A stretch of 64,000 bases of DNA from Silurus meridionalis (GCF_014805685.1 NC_060887.1:10181963-10245962); one strand, 5' to 3'; numbered from the stretch's first letter, positions 11,554 through 25,004 are shown. The notes: generated by a model not told the origin, from the sequence alone. A program made the numbers and translations.

Positions 11554-14500
11554 GTTGTCCTTGCTTGACACATCATGTGTTTTTTTTCCACCCCACCCAC
11601 CATTAAGGTCTCTATTGTCAAATGACAGAAAAAAGCTTGAAAACAAAATCTCTTCAAACTGCTGTTCATGCTGTATCACAGGGTGGTCTAACACTCACAG
11701 GAAAGTGAAGATCGTTTTTTTTTTTCACATACACGAGCTCACAGATGCCAATGATTATCTAGTGTCACTGTGATTCATATGAAAGAGAGTACACCATTCC
11801 TCCCTTTCAAGAGCACAGCCAGTTTTACTCTTGACCAAAGATGGCTGGGGCTCCAGAGAATTAGGAAAACACTTTTCTGTTGTACCAGTTAAGAGCTTTT
11901 TAACTGTTAAATTTTATGGAATGTCTGCAAGACACAAGAGTTTACAATTCTCGTTTTCTGTAACATGACAAACTGCTGTTATCTTTTTATTATTAACTTC
12001 AAGAGAGAGAAAAAAATGCTTCTGAAGGAATGATCGCACAAAAGTTTTAAAATGTCACTGAATAACAGAAATTAGGTTCTTTGTTAGAAAACCTAATGTC
12101 TGGTTTAAAGCACCAATACTTCAGAACCCTTTAAATAATCCATAAAAATGAATGAAAGTCGTCTAAAGAAAAGAAAATGCCAACATACCAATGATTGTGC
12201 CCTTTTATTTATTAAACAGCACCACATTTTACAATTATTTACTTTGAGGCATAGGTTGTGTTGAGAGACTACAATAATAAAAATCTTATGAATGAACTGT
12301 TGCCATGGTAACAGTAATGGGGTATAGTCAAAAGAAAATCAAATCTCAAACAGCTCTAGCTTTTAATTTGTCAGGGCCTAGGTAACTATTGTGTGGTCCC
12401 CACTACCTTCTATAAACAAACAGCCCCAGGTGACAACAACAACAACATAACAGTTTTACAGTTTACAGTTTTATATACAATTAGTAAGTATAATATAGCA
12501 TATAAAAGTCATTTTTATTCAGAAACCAGACATCCTTTTGCAACCTTTAGTAAACTTTTTCTGCACATGTTTATCAGATTTCCATTGATATACCTCTATA
12601 ATCCAAAACTGGCTATATGTGCTGCTTAATATTTTGGTTTCTCTGTGTTATTCCAGTGTGGAAGGAACCAGCGGGAGGGGATATCAGTACTTGATTGTGA
12701 TCTGGTTGAGCCCCTCATTTCTTTATCAAAAAGAAGAATCCAGCTGAAGCTGGGGAGGTGGAACAACAGATGTAACCTTGTTGTAGAGCCTCTTGGACAC
12801 AATCTTCCATCCTTGCTGTTTCGTTAAAAAGATTGAGTAAGGTAATATGAACCAAGTTCACAAAAATAGGGTTCTCTCACAGACCGGACATTTGACTTCA
12901 AACTGAGGGAAATGACTGCATTGAAATACTGGTTCCACCCACTTCCTGCAGTTAGAGTGTGGAATTCCAGTCCATATTTAATGTGATTCATGTTTAATTG
13001 CATGATCATTAAGGGTTACGTTCTGATTTTCTTGCCTTTGTGGATGTGATAAAATACTTGTGGTTAAATTAAGATAGGTACACAGTAATTCCCCTTCTTT
13101 ATTCCAGTCCACAGTAGCTCATTGAAGGTTGTGTGTAAAGTGAGGAGTTAGACAATCTGCTGTTTATCCAAAACTGTAATGTAAGAACCAGCATTTAGCA
13201 CCACCTCTAGTCACTGCAAGTAGTGTGCCATGCTGTATACGTTCTCTTGCCCCTTCTTAAACTTAAGGTGCCTTATCAATTATATGCTGAGGGAAATGTT
13301 GTGGAAATTCCTACTTGCATCCAGCATGGCAAACAAGTCCTGTCCTGTTTCTTAGCCAATCAGCCTTATGTAAGATGAAGGAAATGTAATTTCCTTGGTC
13401 CATGATTGTGTTTTTCAGATATATCATTGGCCTGTAAGGGGTAGCCATGGATCAAGCCAAGGTGGCAGAAGTTACAGAATGGAATTCCTTTATCATGGAA
13501 CTGGAACATCAGAGTTGGAGTATGAGCTGTGATTTCCCAAAGGTTTTAAAATGACCAAAGCTCTAACCACAAGTCTTCTACTCAAAGAAACTTTCCCTAG
13601 ATAAATATAACTATGACTTCATACTTGCACAATGATTCTACAGTGTACAACTAGCTTTTATACCAAGCAATATTTACATGTGTGCTTACATTGTTGATTG
13701 CCAGACTTTTTGCCTGTTTCTGTATGTGAGTTCATCTCACATTATGGATTTATTTTTACATGTTTAACAAATGCTAAACTGTGATGGCATCTGTCCTCGA
13801 CTTTAGCTTGTTTATGCTTCAGTGCATTTGTTTATGAACAGCTCTCATTAGATCCCATACTTTTTTCCCAATGAAATATTATACACTTAAAAATCATATA
13901 AAAAAATAACCAACGCCTTCTGCATTGTGTTTAATCAAACCTATATGCTTGTAATCAACATACATTTTCTGTTTGATTGATCTATCATTTCAATGTAGCA
14001 TCTTAGCAAACACCACATGTATGCTACTTAAAATTGCTAGAATAAGTAATTACTAGAACTGATTTTCAATGGGAGCACTCATGAGTGGCACACAAGGCCA
14101 AAACACTGCATACACAGTAGGCTCCCAAAGTCTGAGTCCTTATTATAATAATATCATTTGTCTGCAGAATACTCCTAATAGTCATAATTGGTTCTGTAAT
14201 AACTAACCCCTGATATTCATCTTATTATTATCTGATTAGTTATTTTGCTGTTTTACTTATATAAGTAAAGCATTAAATAATGGGTGAGGATATAATTTAT
14301 ATAAATTAAGTTTAACGACTAATCAAATATAAATTGCGAGTGGTTTTTGAGACATGGGTCGTTCTTATCAAGAAACAGAAATCTAACAGGAATACTCCCT
14401 TCATCTCACCTCATTTCTAAACAGGTTCATGTTTAATTAGTTCCATGCTGTCGTTAAGATGAATGATTATTGATCTCTTCTGAGTGTAAGCTGTCTGGTA

Positions 14501-14710
14501 CTTACAACAGTCAACACATTTACTTTGCTAATTCTTGCTTAAATCATTAAGAGCCAAAATAGACAAAAGTGATTTAACTGCTCTCGTTTGCTGTGAGTCT
14601 AGACATGAAACCAAGAATATTGACTCAACGGAGCAGGAAGACGGTATAAGCCAAGACACTAAGACGCCATGACAATAAAACCCAAAACCAATAGCAATAG
14701 CTGTGTGAAA

Positions 14711-15205
14711 TAAACTATGTGGACACCTGACTATAAGATTGGTATGTGCTTTTTGAACGTCCCATTTCACATTTTGTACCCATGTGCTGTATGATAACCA
14801 CCACACTTCTGGGAAGATGTTCTACTAGATTCTGGAGTGTGCCAATGGAAAATTGAGACTATCAGCCACAAGGACATTAGTAAGGTCAGACAGTGATGTA
14901 TGGTTAGGAGGCCTGGAATACAGTCAGTGTTCCAATTCAATAGGGTTGAGGTCAGAGCTATATTGCAAACCCCCTAAGATCTACTCCAAATGTAATGTAA
15001 AGCAAATCTTCATGGAGCTTATGCATATGGCTTTGTGCACAGGTGCAATTTCATGCTTTTTCAGGTTTGGGGCTCCTAAATCAAATAAAAGGAAATGTAC
15101 AAGCATTCTAAGACATTATTATACAATTGTGTGCCTCCAACTTTGTGCTAACAATTTGGGGAAAAATAACATATGGCTAGAAAAGCCAGGTGCCCTAGTA
15201 GTCTA
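14711..15205 (-). mobile_element. Short Tc1-like element, family A, near full length
   Basis: It starts actatgtggacacctgacta and ends with gctagaaaagccaggtgccc. The body matches the family A segments in order, in minus orientation. It is one of the longest copies here, about 495 bp. Confidence 0.78.
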
Positions 15206-15664
15206 GAATTTTGCACTAATAAGTCTACAATATCTACATAATTTGGCTAAATATATCATATAAATGTATTCCTTAGATGTAAACCATTTCCCTGACAAAT
15301 AATATTGAGTTAGAAAGGAATAATTCAGTGAATTTTATGTATCTCTCAACGTGAAGGAGCAATATGACATCGACCCTCTAACTCAAGAAAACACATTGCA
15401 ATCCATTGCTTCAAACTGGGGAATCCTCCAGCATCTATTAAATGCATCTAGAGTGTATCACATGCTTTGTTACTATGGCAACAGCCTTGTCAGAAGCAGG
15501 GATGCCCACGCTGTGGCCCCGGGGCTCAGCACAGTCTGCGACCTTTTGATCTGCTAACATGGGAAATATGGGGGTGGGGGGGCTGGGGGAAGCATGCGGC
15601 ACGATCGACCTGGATGCATATGTAGATGCCATGGGAGTTAATGTTAAAAAGCATTGATCTCTTA

Positions 15665-15787
<123 letters not shown>

Positions 15788-17547
15788 CTAATGAAAAACC
15801 ATAGACAGACAAGCTAATCAAGGTATCTGACGTTTCTCTTTTGTTCCGCAAGGAAATTTGTTTGCATTCATTTATGATTTATTATTATTATTATAGCCGT
15901 GCTCACTGAAGCACAGCTTAGGACAATACCATCATATACTTTATCTATGCCTAGAGTCAGATAGTGCTTGGAGAGACTCTAGTCGCATAACCCACTACAC
16001 ACCACCCCAAACACACAAACTATTTTCCAGAAGTGAACAAGTATGCAAGTACACAAGTATATTAACCCAGTTCATTTTGAGGTCTACTAAGCACAACCCT
16101 ACACAATCTAAAATGTCAAGCAGCTTTTATTTATCAACTTTTCTTAAAAGACATTCAGCTAGCAGGTGTAATAATAAAGGACCATCAATCATTTGTATCA
16201 ACAACTAGTCTGACAGAACCAAACCTACACTCAATGTAATCAATCAGAAAATCAGTTATGGCTGTAAAAACAACTCCATAAATCATTGGGTGTTCCTAAC
16301 CAAAACATTTATTTACAGAGTCTATAAAATACTGTGGTGTGGAGGAGAGATATTTCTGTATAATGGCTCGCTGAAGCTACACAATCTTCCTGACTGGTCT
16401 CTTATTACCCCACCCCCCATCCTCTTTCTATCAAATAGATACTTGGTGCAATATAATAATTGGAGAACAATATACAATTTGATATGATTTCATTTCCAGG
16501 TACAAGAGTCCATTAAGAAAAATAGTAGCTGCTGCCAAAACATTTTCCATGATTAAGCTCAGTTATGTCTCCCTATATATTATCCTTATTATTATGGGCC
16601 TTGAATGCTAGCTAAAGCAAAAACAACAAAAGATTTGTATGTGCTTTTTAAATGTCCCATTCCCCTTCCATATTTAGTGCTCATTTGTTGTAACCTCCAC
16701 TCTTTTCATAAGATGTGCCACTGGATTTTGGAGTGTGGTTTGGGAGATTTGTTCTCATTCAGTTCTACTGCTTTCCGATTAATCTCAAAGGTATTCAATG
16801 TGGTTTAGGTCAGAGCTCTATAGTAGACCACTCAAGATCTTCCACTCCAAATCATTTAAACTATTTCTCCCTGAATGGAACAATTTCATGCTGCAAATCC
16901 AATGACTCCTATGGTAACAGATTGGGAAATAACCACACATGGCTGGAAAAGTCAGGTGTCCCAGTACTTTTGTATATATTGTGTAGTTTATCCCTGACAC
17001 CACACTACTTGTTTTGCAGGGTCAAGGTTCCAAAAATTCTGAAAGGCTGTTAGACTTATAATGAACATTATAATGTGAATCATGGAAGTCAAGATAAAGA
17101 AATAAAACATGAATGAAGAAATTTGGTGAGAACAGGAAAGGAAGAACTGGACAACTAAAACAGGGGAAAACAAGACAGTGAGAAAACCACCAAACAACCA
17201 GAAGAGACACAAACAAAAATCCATGAGTAAAAGGTCATGGACCCTGTGCTGTCATCGTTTTACTATGGGGTAAAAAAGCTGAAAAAAAAGGTCGTTTTTT
17301 TTTTACAACTGACTTTTAAAACCCAAAACACAATTTTAACTGGATATGAAGACTGGGATGAAAGCAAGAAATATTTCCTATCTTACGAATAGGATTTTTT
17401 AATTTAATTGTGCATCTATAAAATCAAGAGATCAGGTCATTACCCAGTACATGAACAAGGCTAATCCTCAGTCTCTAAAAAAAAAAAAAGCCCACAAGCT
17501 ATATCCTGGAAAGCGTTCCCCAACCCATATGATCTTTAACCTCTGAC
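15788..17547 (-). other. kcnn3 intron, about 1.8 kb, between S4 and S5 exons
   Basis: This is the shortest intron in the window. It contains one short Tc1-like copy at 16.6-17.0 kb. The remainder shows no recognisable feature. Confidence 0.85.
16632..16985 (-). mobile_element. Short Tc1-like element, family A
   Basis: It ends ggctggaaaagtcaggtgtc followed by ccagtacttttgtatatatt, a well-kept family terminus. The other end starts at atttgtatgtgctttttaaa. It lies in minus orientation in the 1.8-kb intron. Confidence 0.78.
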
Positions 17548-17844
17548 CTTGTTGAGAGCCCCTATGCTCCGGGAGGAGGCATCGGTGAACAGCTTGCTAT
17601 GGAGGAGCATAACACGAGCGATGAGGTAGAGTCGGAGGAACATGGGCACAGAAAGCACCATGTCCAGGTCGGCCTCCGCCTGCGAGGGGATGTAGGTGAA
17701 TGCGAGTCGAGCGCGCCACACAAACTTGAAGTCACCGGGCACTGGGTGCACGGCTGAGACCAGCAGCTCCAGCGCAATAAGCAATACCCGGTTCATTGTC
17801 ATGGCGATGCGCCAGTCATCTGCGCCGTTATCGATGACAAAAAG
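17548..17844 (-). CDS. kcnn3: SK channel exon encoding S2, S3, S4 and the first S4-S5 linker helix
   Basis: This exon encodes 99 residues, phase 0 at both ends, with acceptor tctctcttctag and donor GTCAGAG. It opens with [16 protein letters not shown], the SK3 form (SK1 and SK2 have LFMVDNG). Next come S2 ([15 protein letters not shown]), the S3 region ([20 protein letters not shown]) and S4 ([18 protein letters not shown]). The end, [13 protein letters not shown], is the linker helix that in SK structures contacts calmodulin. Two sites look unusual. The loop reads MTMNR where the mammalian members I know have MTYER or MTCER. The S3-S4 loop motif is TYI, with the threonine typical of SK1 and not the serine of SK2 and SK3. 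A good ORF spans the whole exon. Confidence 0.96.
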
Positions 17845-18409
17845 CTAGAAGAGAGAAACAAAAATTCAATCTGATAGTGAGATCACCTTCACAATATATG
17901 ACGAATAGTAAATGTTGCTAAGTCTAAATGCAATGACACATGGTATTGCAAGCATGATATTTGCTTGTTTAGTTATTATTGCTTGTTTTTTTGCATATGA
18001 AAAAGCACATCCAAAGTCAGAAAATATAGTAGGGGTCTAAAAAGTCTACTCCTTAGAACTGTATTCATATTAACATCATTTATTTATTCGTTCAATTATT
18101 CATTGTGGATCCGGAGATTATCCCGGTAGCGTTGGGGACAATAACAGTGTGGTTCAGCTCAGCCTCCTCCTGTTTAAAGGCCAGTGAATTGTGTGCACCG
18201 CAGAAAAGCTGAGTGAACAGCAGTCGCTCTCAATTCATAAACCACATGACATCAGGGCCAAGCGAGTTGGGGAAAAAAAAAAATCACCATGCACTCCATT
18301 TATCCAAGGATCTATCTGTTTCACAAGCTCTCCTCAGGTAAACAGTACCTTTATCAGAGCCAGGACAACAATAGATGCTGTGAGTTATGGATTTTTAACA
18401 AGCTATGTA

Positions 18410-18805
18410 TACACTATATGGCTAAACATATGTGAACACCTGACCATCACACCCACAGGTGCCCATCTAAAACCATCAATATTAAAATTTTGCTTTTATA
18501 ATGGCCTCCACTCTTTTGTGAATGGACTCCATGCTTCTCAACTTTTCGGAGTGTAGATGTAGAGATTTGTTCCCAATTAGCCACAAGATTATTAGTGTAG
18601 TTATGTGAGGAGGCCTGGGGTATAGTCGGCATTTAAATCCATCCCAAAGGTGTTCAATAAGGTTTAGGTCAGGGCTTGGGCTCCAAAACTTCCATGTCAA
18701 CCTTTACAAGTCATGTTTTTTAGAGCTAGCTTTGTGCATAGGGGCACTGTCCACACTAAACTTGTTTGAGCCTGTTTGTTTTACTGAAATTAATTCAAAT
18801 GTGTA
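18410..18805 (-). mobile_element. Tc1-like element related to family A with transposase remnant
   Basis: The terminus tacactatatggctaaacat resembles family A. On the minus strand a remnant reads [20 protein letters not shown] (about 18615-18680), the motif around the catalytic Glu of Tc1 transposases. The rest is decayed, and the far end near 18805 has no clear terminus. Confidence 0.7.
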
Positions 18806-19502
18806 TGCTGTAGCAAAAGTTTGGGGAACCTCATATGGGAAGGAGGATCATATGGTGCATTACGTGTATATGTTGTGTTTGCTGTATTGTATGTTGACTT
18901 TGTGTTTGTTTTATATTCATTGGCTATTGCAGTGTATTTAATTTTTTCTATTTGTAGGTCTTAAGGGCTGTATATTCAAATATTATATATTTCCAAACAT
19001 TAATTAATTAAGTAATTAGGGAGTGGATGCCAGTCTATTGTACTACATTTCTACCTAGATGCAGTTTATCTGCAAACATACATACATACATACACCTTGT
19101 ACATGTGGAGAACAGGAAGCTCCACCCAGACAGTGACTGGAGCACAGGATCAAATCCCAGCCCCTAGAAACACTTTATGTCAGCTTCTTTTTAAAATTAC
19201 ACTGTCATCTACAGTAGTATATCAAATGAAATCAATAATGCATAGAATTCATTACAATTTAGGTTCAAGTTTAATCTTTTTATTTGAAAGAAGTGAAATT
19301 GACCAGTGTTTAACATTTCCAAGACAGAATGCTCAACAAAAGCAGTGATTGATGAAGTAGACTATTATTGTGCTTGAGTAAAAGTATATATCACCTACAT
19401 AAATATGACTCCAGTAAAAATTTAACTATTCTTTTTACTACTTGAGTAAAAGCATAAATCTTCTTGTTGTTTAATAGAATTTAGTAGTTCTTATTAATAA
19501 GA

Positions 19503-19752
19503 ACGTCTCTAGGTTACATATGTAACCCTAGTTCCCTGAGTGTTCACACTCTGAAATAATGTGTGTAATCAGTCAAAAATTGGACGCTGGCCGTCACCGC
19601 TGGAGTGACGCCACGAACAGGAAGTATAAAATGCACATTGAGTGAGGTGAGCGCCAGCTTCTGTAAGGGAGAAGGAAGCGCCGCAGGGACTTAGAGACGC
19701 AGCGTCTCGTTCCCTCAGGGAACTAGGGTTACGTATGTAACCTAGAAACGTT
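19503..19752. repeat. 250-bp palindromic segment at the edge of a DIRS copy
   Basis: The left arm aacgtctctaggttacatat and following gtaaccctagttccctgag recur inverted at 19715-19752 (ctcagggaactagggttacg, tatgtaacctagaaacgtt). Between them are the DIRS terminal sequence and a gagacgcagcgtctc palindrome at 19695-19709. A related structure lies at 61645-62102. Confidence 0.75.
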
Positions 19753-21557
19753 CCCTTTCAGGAACTCGAACCGCTTTGAAACGCTTTGTGAAAGAGTGTC
19801 CAATCACGCCAGATTCACTAGTCCCTGACTAGTGTGTGCCAGTCTGTACAGGGAGCGTAAGCGCAGACCTCCTTGATGGTTGATGTAAGAAACCACCGCG
19901 GTGTTGTCCGTATGGATCAGAATATGGTGATCTCTGAGGTCCAGGAGAAAATGCTTCAAATGCTCTTAGGGGTATTGGTCTCTCGAGACTGACCTCACGT
20001 GTGCCTAGAGCTGGGCCAGTGCCCTGAAGCGACTCTAGGAGGTGGTGAGTTCTCCTAGACCACTACGAGACCGGGTGGAGACCGAGGAAGATGGTCGCTA
20101 AAGCTGGCCGTGCCCTGAAGCACATTCAGTGGCAGGGTTAACAGACAAGGTCCCTGAGGGGGACCTGGGGGCGGGCACCAAATACTGCGGTGCAACGTGC
20201 CCCATCACAGCCGACACCCCAGAACTTCCTATGTCAGGACTTTTTCGCCGTAGCCCTCTTATTGAAGATGACAGTCTTTAGATCTGTGCCATGCAGAATC
20301 CCTGACAGGGGGAGTGCGAGACGCAACGTTCCATTTCTGTACTTCCCGATAGGAGGTGGTGGGTTGGGGTTGGGGCTGCACCCGCCAAGCAGCCCCATGA
20401 GAGAGCCGTGAGAGGTATTGCTGGAATGCCGCAGCCTGTTTCTTACTCCTGAAGAGGTGAGAGGGGCATCCAGCAGCACGGCCCTATCCCAGTCAGACAT
20501 CTCCGAGAGAGTGAGCCAGAGGTGCCTCTTTGTTGAGATGAGGGCGGCCATGGACCGGCCAATGGTCCTACCGGTCTCTTTAGTAGCTCTGAGGGCTAGG
20601 TCCGCCGTCCGGCGGAGCTTGTGAACTGGCTGCCAGGGGCATCTCTACATCCAGTTAATGCAGCAGTTCAGCCTGATATGCCTTACAGGACCACAATGGT
20701 GTGCAGGGATGCAGCTGCTTGACCTGCCGAGGCATAAGCCTTACCCACAAGCGGCGATGTATTATGCAGGGTTTGGTGGGTTATGTCGGGGTCTTGAGGG
20801 AGAAGGTGATCCAGGGAGAGAGATAGCTCACAAGCGTCTCTTCAACCCGCAGCATCGCTCGATGTGTACTTTCCGCCCCATGATGTGTAAATACAACGTC
20901 GAAGGGGCTAAAGGGGCTTTGCCCATGACCGCGACCCGGTGTCAGAGAGCGTTCGTCCAGCTTACTGGACAGAGGGACTTTCTGCTCATGAGCCAGCTAA
21001 GTTATGTAGCTTGGCTATGGTGCAGGTCACAACAACAATTATTATTATTATAATTATTTATTTTAATTTAGCATTTAATTTTTATTGAATTTTTTATTGA
21101 ATTGATTTTTTTTTTTACCACAAGGAGTGAGAGCACTCCCCACTTCGAGGATTGCTCTCTGGGAGTGGAGCGATCGCATAGAAATGAGAGCAGAATATGC
21201 GCGGCACAATACGCTGCGCAATATGCGCAGATCATGCACAGAATGACCAAAAGTGTGCAGAATGCGCACAGACAGATCTCTCAGGAACCGATCTGCCTCC
21301 GCCGCTAACTTCATAGCTCCTCGGGCCTAGCTCGCAAAGCGTGCCTCCCTCCTCCTCAGAGGAAGAAAGGTGGAGATATATGGTCTCGTCGCAGGGGGAA
21401 GAAACCGGTGAAAGGCGTGGTTCCAAGCCTATAAACGAGTGCAGGACCAAGCAGGTGAGGTTGGAGAAAGGGACAAGCCTGTCTCAAAACCCTCTGTGAG
21501 GTCCATTTGCGAGACTCGGGAACTGGCGACTGATTACACACATTATTTTAGAGCATG
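19536..21557 (-). mobile_element. Decayed DIRS-type retrotransposon, copy 1
   Basis: The ends are inverted: ctgagtgttcacactctgaa at 19536 and the reverse of the same near 21557 (gagcatgaacactcag). This fits the DIRS order with inverted terminal repeats and no target duplication. On the minus strand it has an RNase H fragment with DNTAVVSYINHQGGL (about 19875-19920) and Gag-like fragments such as RHLWLTLSEMSDWDRAVLLD (about 20465-20525). Reverse transcriptase is largely deleted and frames are broken. About 2 kb long, it is inactive. Confidence 0.75.
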
Positions 21558-21565
21558 AACACTCA

Positions 21566-21735
21566 GGCAGTATTTGGACATAAGTTTGTGGTTCCTATTT
21601 AGTTCCTATTTGCTGTTATAATAACCTCCACTCTTTTGGGAAGATGTTCCACTCAATTTTAGAGTGTGCTTGTGCTAAAGATTTGTGCTTATTCAACCAC
21701 AAAAGCTTAAGTAATGTCAGGTAGTAATGTATGGA
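21566..21735 (-). mobile_element. Short Tc1-like element, family A, fragment
   Basis: Only the segment ataacctccactcttttggg to caaccacaaaagcttaagta survives, in minus orientation, directly after the DIRS copy. Confidence 0.6.
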
Positions 21736-22474
21736 CTTTAGACAGTAATGTCAGGTGGGATTAAAAAAATGTCCCATAATGCTTTGCTTGCTACTCAACT
21801 CTATATGCAGGTGAATAGTACAAAACGCATTTGGTCAGATGATCTCCATGATATGAATCAACACATGAGGCCTCAATACCCTCAACACATGAGGCTGTTT
21901 TAAAAAGAAAGTGTAATTACGAAACAGAGAACGATCCGGCATTGTGTTGATGGTGGAACTCGAGCGGGCAGTTTGCGAAAAAAGAAAATGAAGCCTTGTG
22001 GGAATAAATAGGTTATGGGAGCAGAGGAGGTATAATGATTAGTGGTATTGATTGAGAAGGTTCAGTCTGTACGATGAAAACCACTCCAATCCTTCTCTTT
22101 AATGTTTTTTATAGCAAGGTACGCTGCGGTCTAAGAGAATGAGGGTTGCATAATGACTACAATCCACAAGCAGCAGTAATTTATTTAATGCTTGTAGAAA
22201 AAGTTGTTTTGTAAAAGTAGTTTTGAGACTGAAATTTACCAAAAGTAAAAATTTTACTTTATTTACGGAAAGACAGTGAATCAGTTAAAAATCATTATTT
22301 GTTTATTTATTGATAATAATAACTAATTTGTAAATGCATGAGTGGGTCTTTAATGTAACCTTAATAAGGGTTTCAAAGGTCAAAATCCAAATGCAACTAT
22401 TATAACCACATTCCATATGTGAATGAGAAGAAGGGTTTCTGAGATGATTTTTATAAGAAGCTATAGGCACATGA

Positions 22475-23134
22475 ACACATTATTCTATAAGCCGCAGGTG
22501 TCTACACTGAAATTAATGAACTTTACACAGGCTTTAATGAAAGACAGTGTCTGTTGCACGGTGTAACGGGTGAAATATATTGTGGCTCCTTTAAGAGCAG
22601 AGCGGCATTTTCCGGAATTTTTTCCGGTATTACTGCATGTGTGCAAGGAATATGTCCTTATTATTTTCTAATGCTCATTTCTAAGTTTCTTTGACTAAAC
22701 CGTAACGCTGTTGCCAAGAAAAATAAAAAAGCACGAGTTTTGGAAACCTGTCTGTGCTTATATGATTTCTGTTGCAACTGGAGTTAGCGAGCTATCCCAT
22801 GACCCTGACTCAACGCGTTACAACGGCTTGTATCTAAACAGTAGCCTACCAAGAAAGTCATTGTTCACTGTCTTCCTCCTTCCTTTCACAACTATTTCTC
22901 TCGAGAGGTTTTCTTTTGGCATCGTCGTGCGTTTAAAAATCATCATCGGTGGAAGTTTTTTCTCCCGATGCCGTGCAGCTCAGAACATAGGTAAAGTGCG
23001 TTTTTTTGTTTCCGTTCGGAAATTTCCGGGAAAAACCCAGGAAAAATCCATAAATTAGCCACTTCATTGTTTAAGCTACGGGGTTCAAAACTTGGGAAAA
23101 AAGTAGCAGCTTATAGTCCGAAAAATACGGTACT
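22475..23134 (-). mobile_element. Unclassified DNA-transposon-like repeat (ataagccgc family)
   Basis: It has ataagccgcaggtgtctaca on the left and gcttatagtccgaaaaatac on the right, inverted relatives of each other. The segment tctacactgaaa, then aatgaactttac is shared with the copy at 56630. An open frame inside (22711-23058) has no recognised similarity and is probably chance. The class was not determined. Confidence 0.5.
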
Positions 23135-23639
23135 ATGGAGATGCAATATGACAACTCATAAATTAAATGTTAAATAAGTAAATGAAACAACCCCCAACGA
23201 TTCCAGACACACCCACACATCCAATTAGCTGGTCAGGAAGAATATTTTCAAAACAAATCTGATCCATAGTGTAAAAAAGACCCCTGGTTTAGCAGATATT
23301 TTGGCATCAATGCAATTTGATTATATTCTTAAAGTGTGGACCGAGAAACCGAAAGCTAGCTGAGAGAGTGGCCCTAGATACAGATTAGCACTGTTAACTT
23401 ACTAAACAAAATTAAATATTTAATTTAAAGCACAGGAAGTAAAAAAATAAAAAATAAGGCCAAAATACATAAATATTACCTAAGTATGATCTAAGTGTTG
23501 TCTATTCCCAGAAATCAGAACACCGCTAAATGAAGAAATTATTATATTTAAGGGGTTAGTACACTGTAAATATAACAATGGCTAAGGGGCCTGTCTAAAG
23601 GGGCCTGTAAAGAAATGTAGCTAATTGTTGAAGATAATA

Positions 23640-24418
23640 CAGTGGAACCCCGGTTATGTCGATGTCCTAGGGGGTCGCCAAAAAGCATCGAGATAGCATG
23701 CTATAAAAATACATACAGTACATGTTTATCTGTCAGGAATCCACCTGCCACGCCCCCTTCGGCCCCTTCAGCGTGGCAGGTGCCGCCGCTTTCTCCGAAG
23801 CTCCCGGCTTCAATCACGCACATATGGTGCTCGTTTAGCATCATCACCAGCTCCTATTTAAACTTCCACACTCTCACCGTCCGTTATTGTTGGTATATGT
23901 TGGTTCACGGCGGTCGTTGTTATCGCTTATGCGTATTCCGGTACGTGCCTTCCCACTGGCACTCTCTCAACGGCTGCTCTTTTCTTCCCAAAGCGCACCG
24001 CGGATTCCCCCCGATCCTGCCGGTGTTCATTCTATGCTTTTGCTGCTCATCCCACATTCCACGCCGCCAAGCGCGGCTTTCGCCTCCCGTTCATCGCATA
24101 ACATTTAACAACAAAAGGCATATGTGCACTAACTAACAGCAGAGATTCACCAGTATACAATACAACACCTGTAGCATCTGTAAGGCTTTATTTTTCCGCC
24201 ACTTCCGCGAGTTCTTCTGCGGCTGCACCGAGATAACCGACGTTAAATGGCAAATTTCCCCCCCTTGTGCTCGAGATATCAGGGTTCGGCGACATAAAAG
24301 AATCGACATAACCAATAAAAAATGCTAAGACAAAGCGAGAATTTGGCGGTTCCACTTCAAAAACGTCGACTTAATAGGGTTGTCGAGATAACCGAGGTCA
24401 AGATAAGCGGGTTCCACT
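23640..24418. mobile_element. Pogo/Tigger-like non-autonomous element with TA target duplication
   Basis: It starts cagtggaaccccggttatgt and ends aagataagcgggttccactg, inverted repeats flanked by TA on both sides. Both inner ends carry cgagata or tcgacataac motifs. The middle (about 23725-24095) is GC-rich and unlike the ends, probably a nested insertion. No transposase was seen. Confidence 0.7.
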
Positions 24419-25004
24419 GTAGTTTGTCTAGAAGATAATCTCACAAAGACTTAAAAGCATTTTAGGAAAAGTTGAGCCAGAAGTCAGGCGTGATCAATTG
24501 GAAGAAGTTTAATTGAAAGTTAGGAATACTACAGTGTGTATTTTTGAAACTGTCATGACCATACAATAACCACAGACATGTCATAAGTCATAATCCACTG
24601 CTAGGTTGCGTTACTTGATTTTTAGGCACGATGCATAGGTAAATGACAGCCTGACGGAAAGGGAAGTGCATTAAGATGGCATATTGATGTAAAATGTAAA
24701 AATAAACTAGCGGTGCACACCTAGTTGTGGATTATCCATACAATGGCTTTTTGCCAACAGTGATAAGTTAAAGCTGTCAGTGATGTTTGCAGTGCAAAAC
24801 AATCTAAATGGTTACAAATCTTTATTTTCAGTAATCATTTTTTTGCACTGGTTGTTATAATTTTGCCCATTGTAAATCATAAATAGAGGTAAACTATTGT
24901 GCAATAAGATTGCATTTATTTTAATCGAATTCAATAAACAGATTTTAAAGCTAGTATGAGAGAAAGAGCCAATGTGTCTATGCCACGCGGGTGCTTATAA
25001 TAAG

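Noticed and set aside
22711..23058. A 115-codon frame beginning MPRKIKKHEFWK
   Set aside because: It lies inside an unclassified DNA-transposon-like repeat and resembles no transposase I know. Probably chance.
23642..24136. A 164-codon Cys- and Pro-rich frame
   Set aside because: It spans the terminus of a pogo-like element and its GC-rich insert. High GC lowers stop frequency, and no domain is visible.
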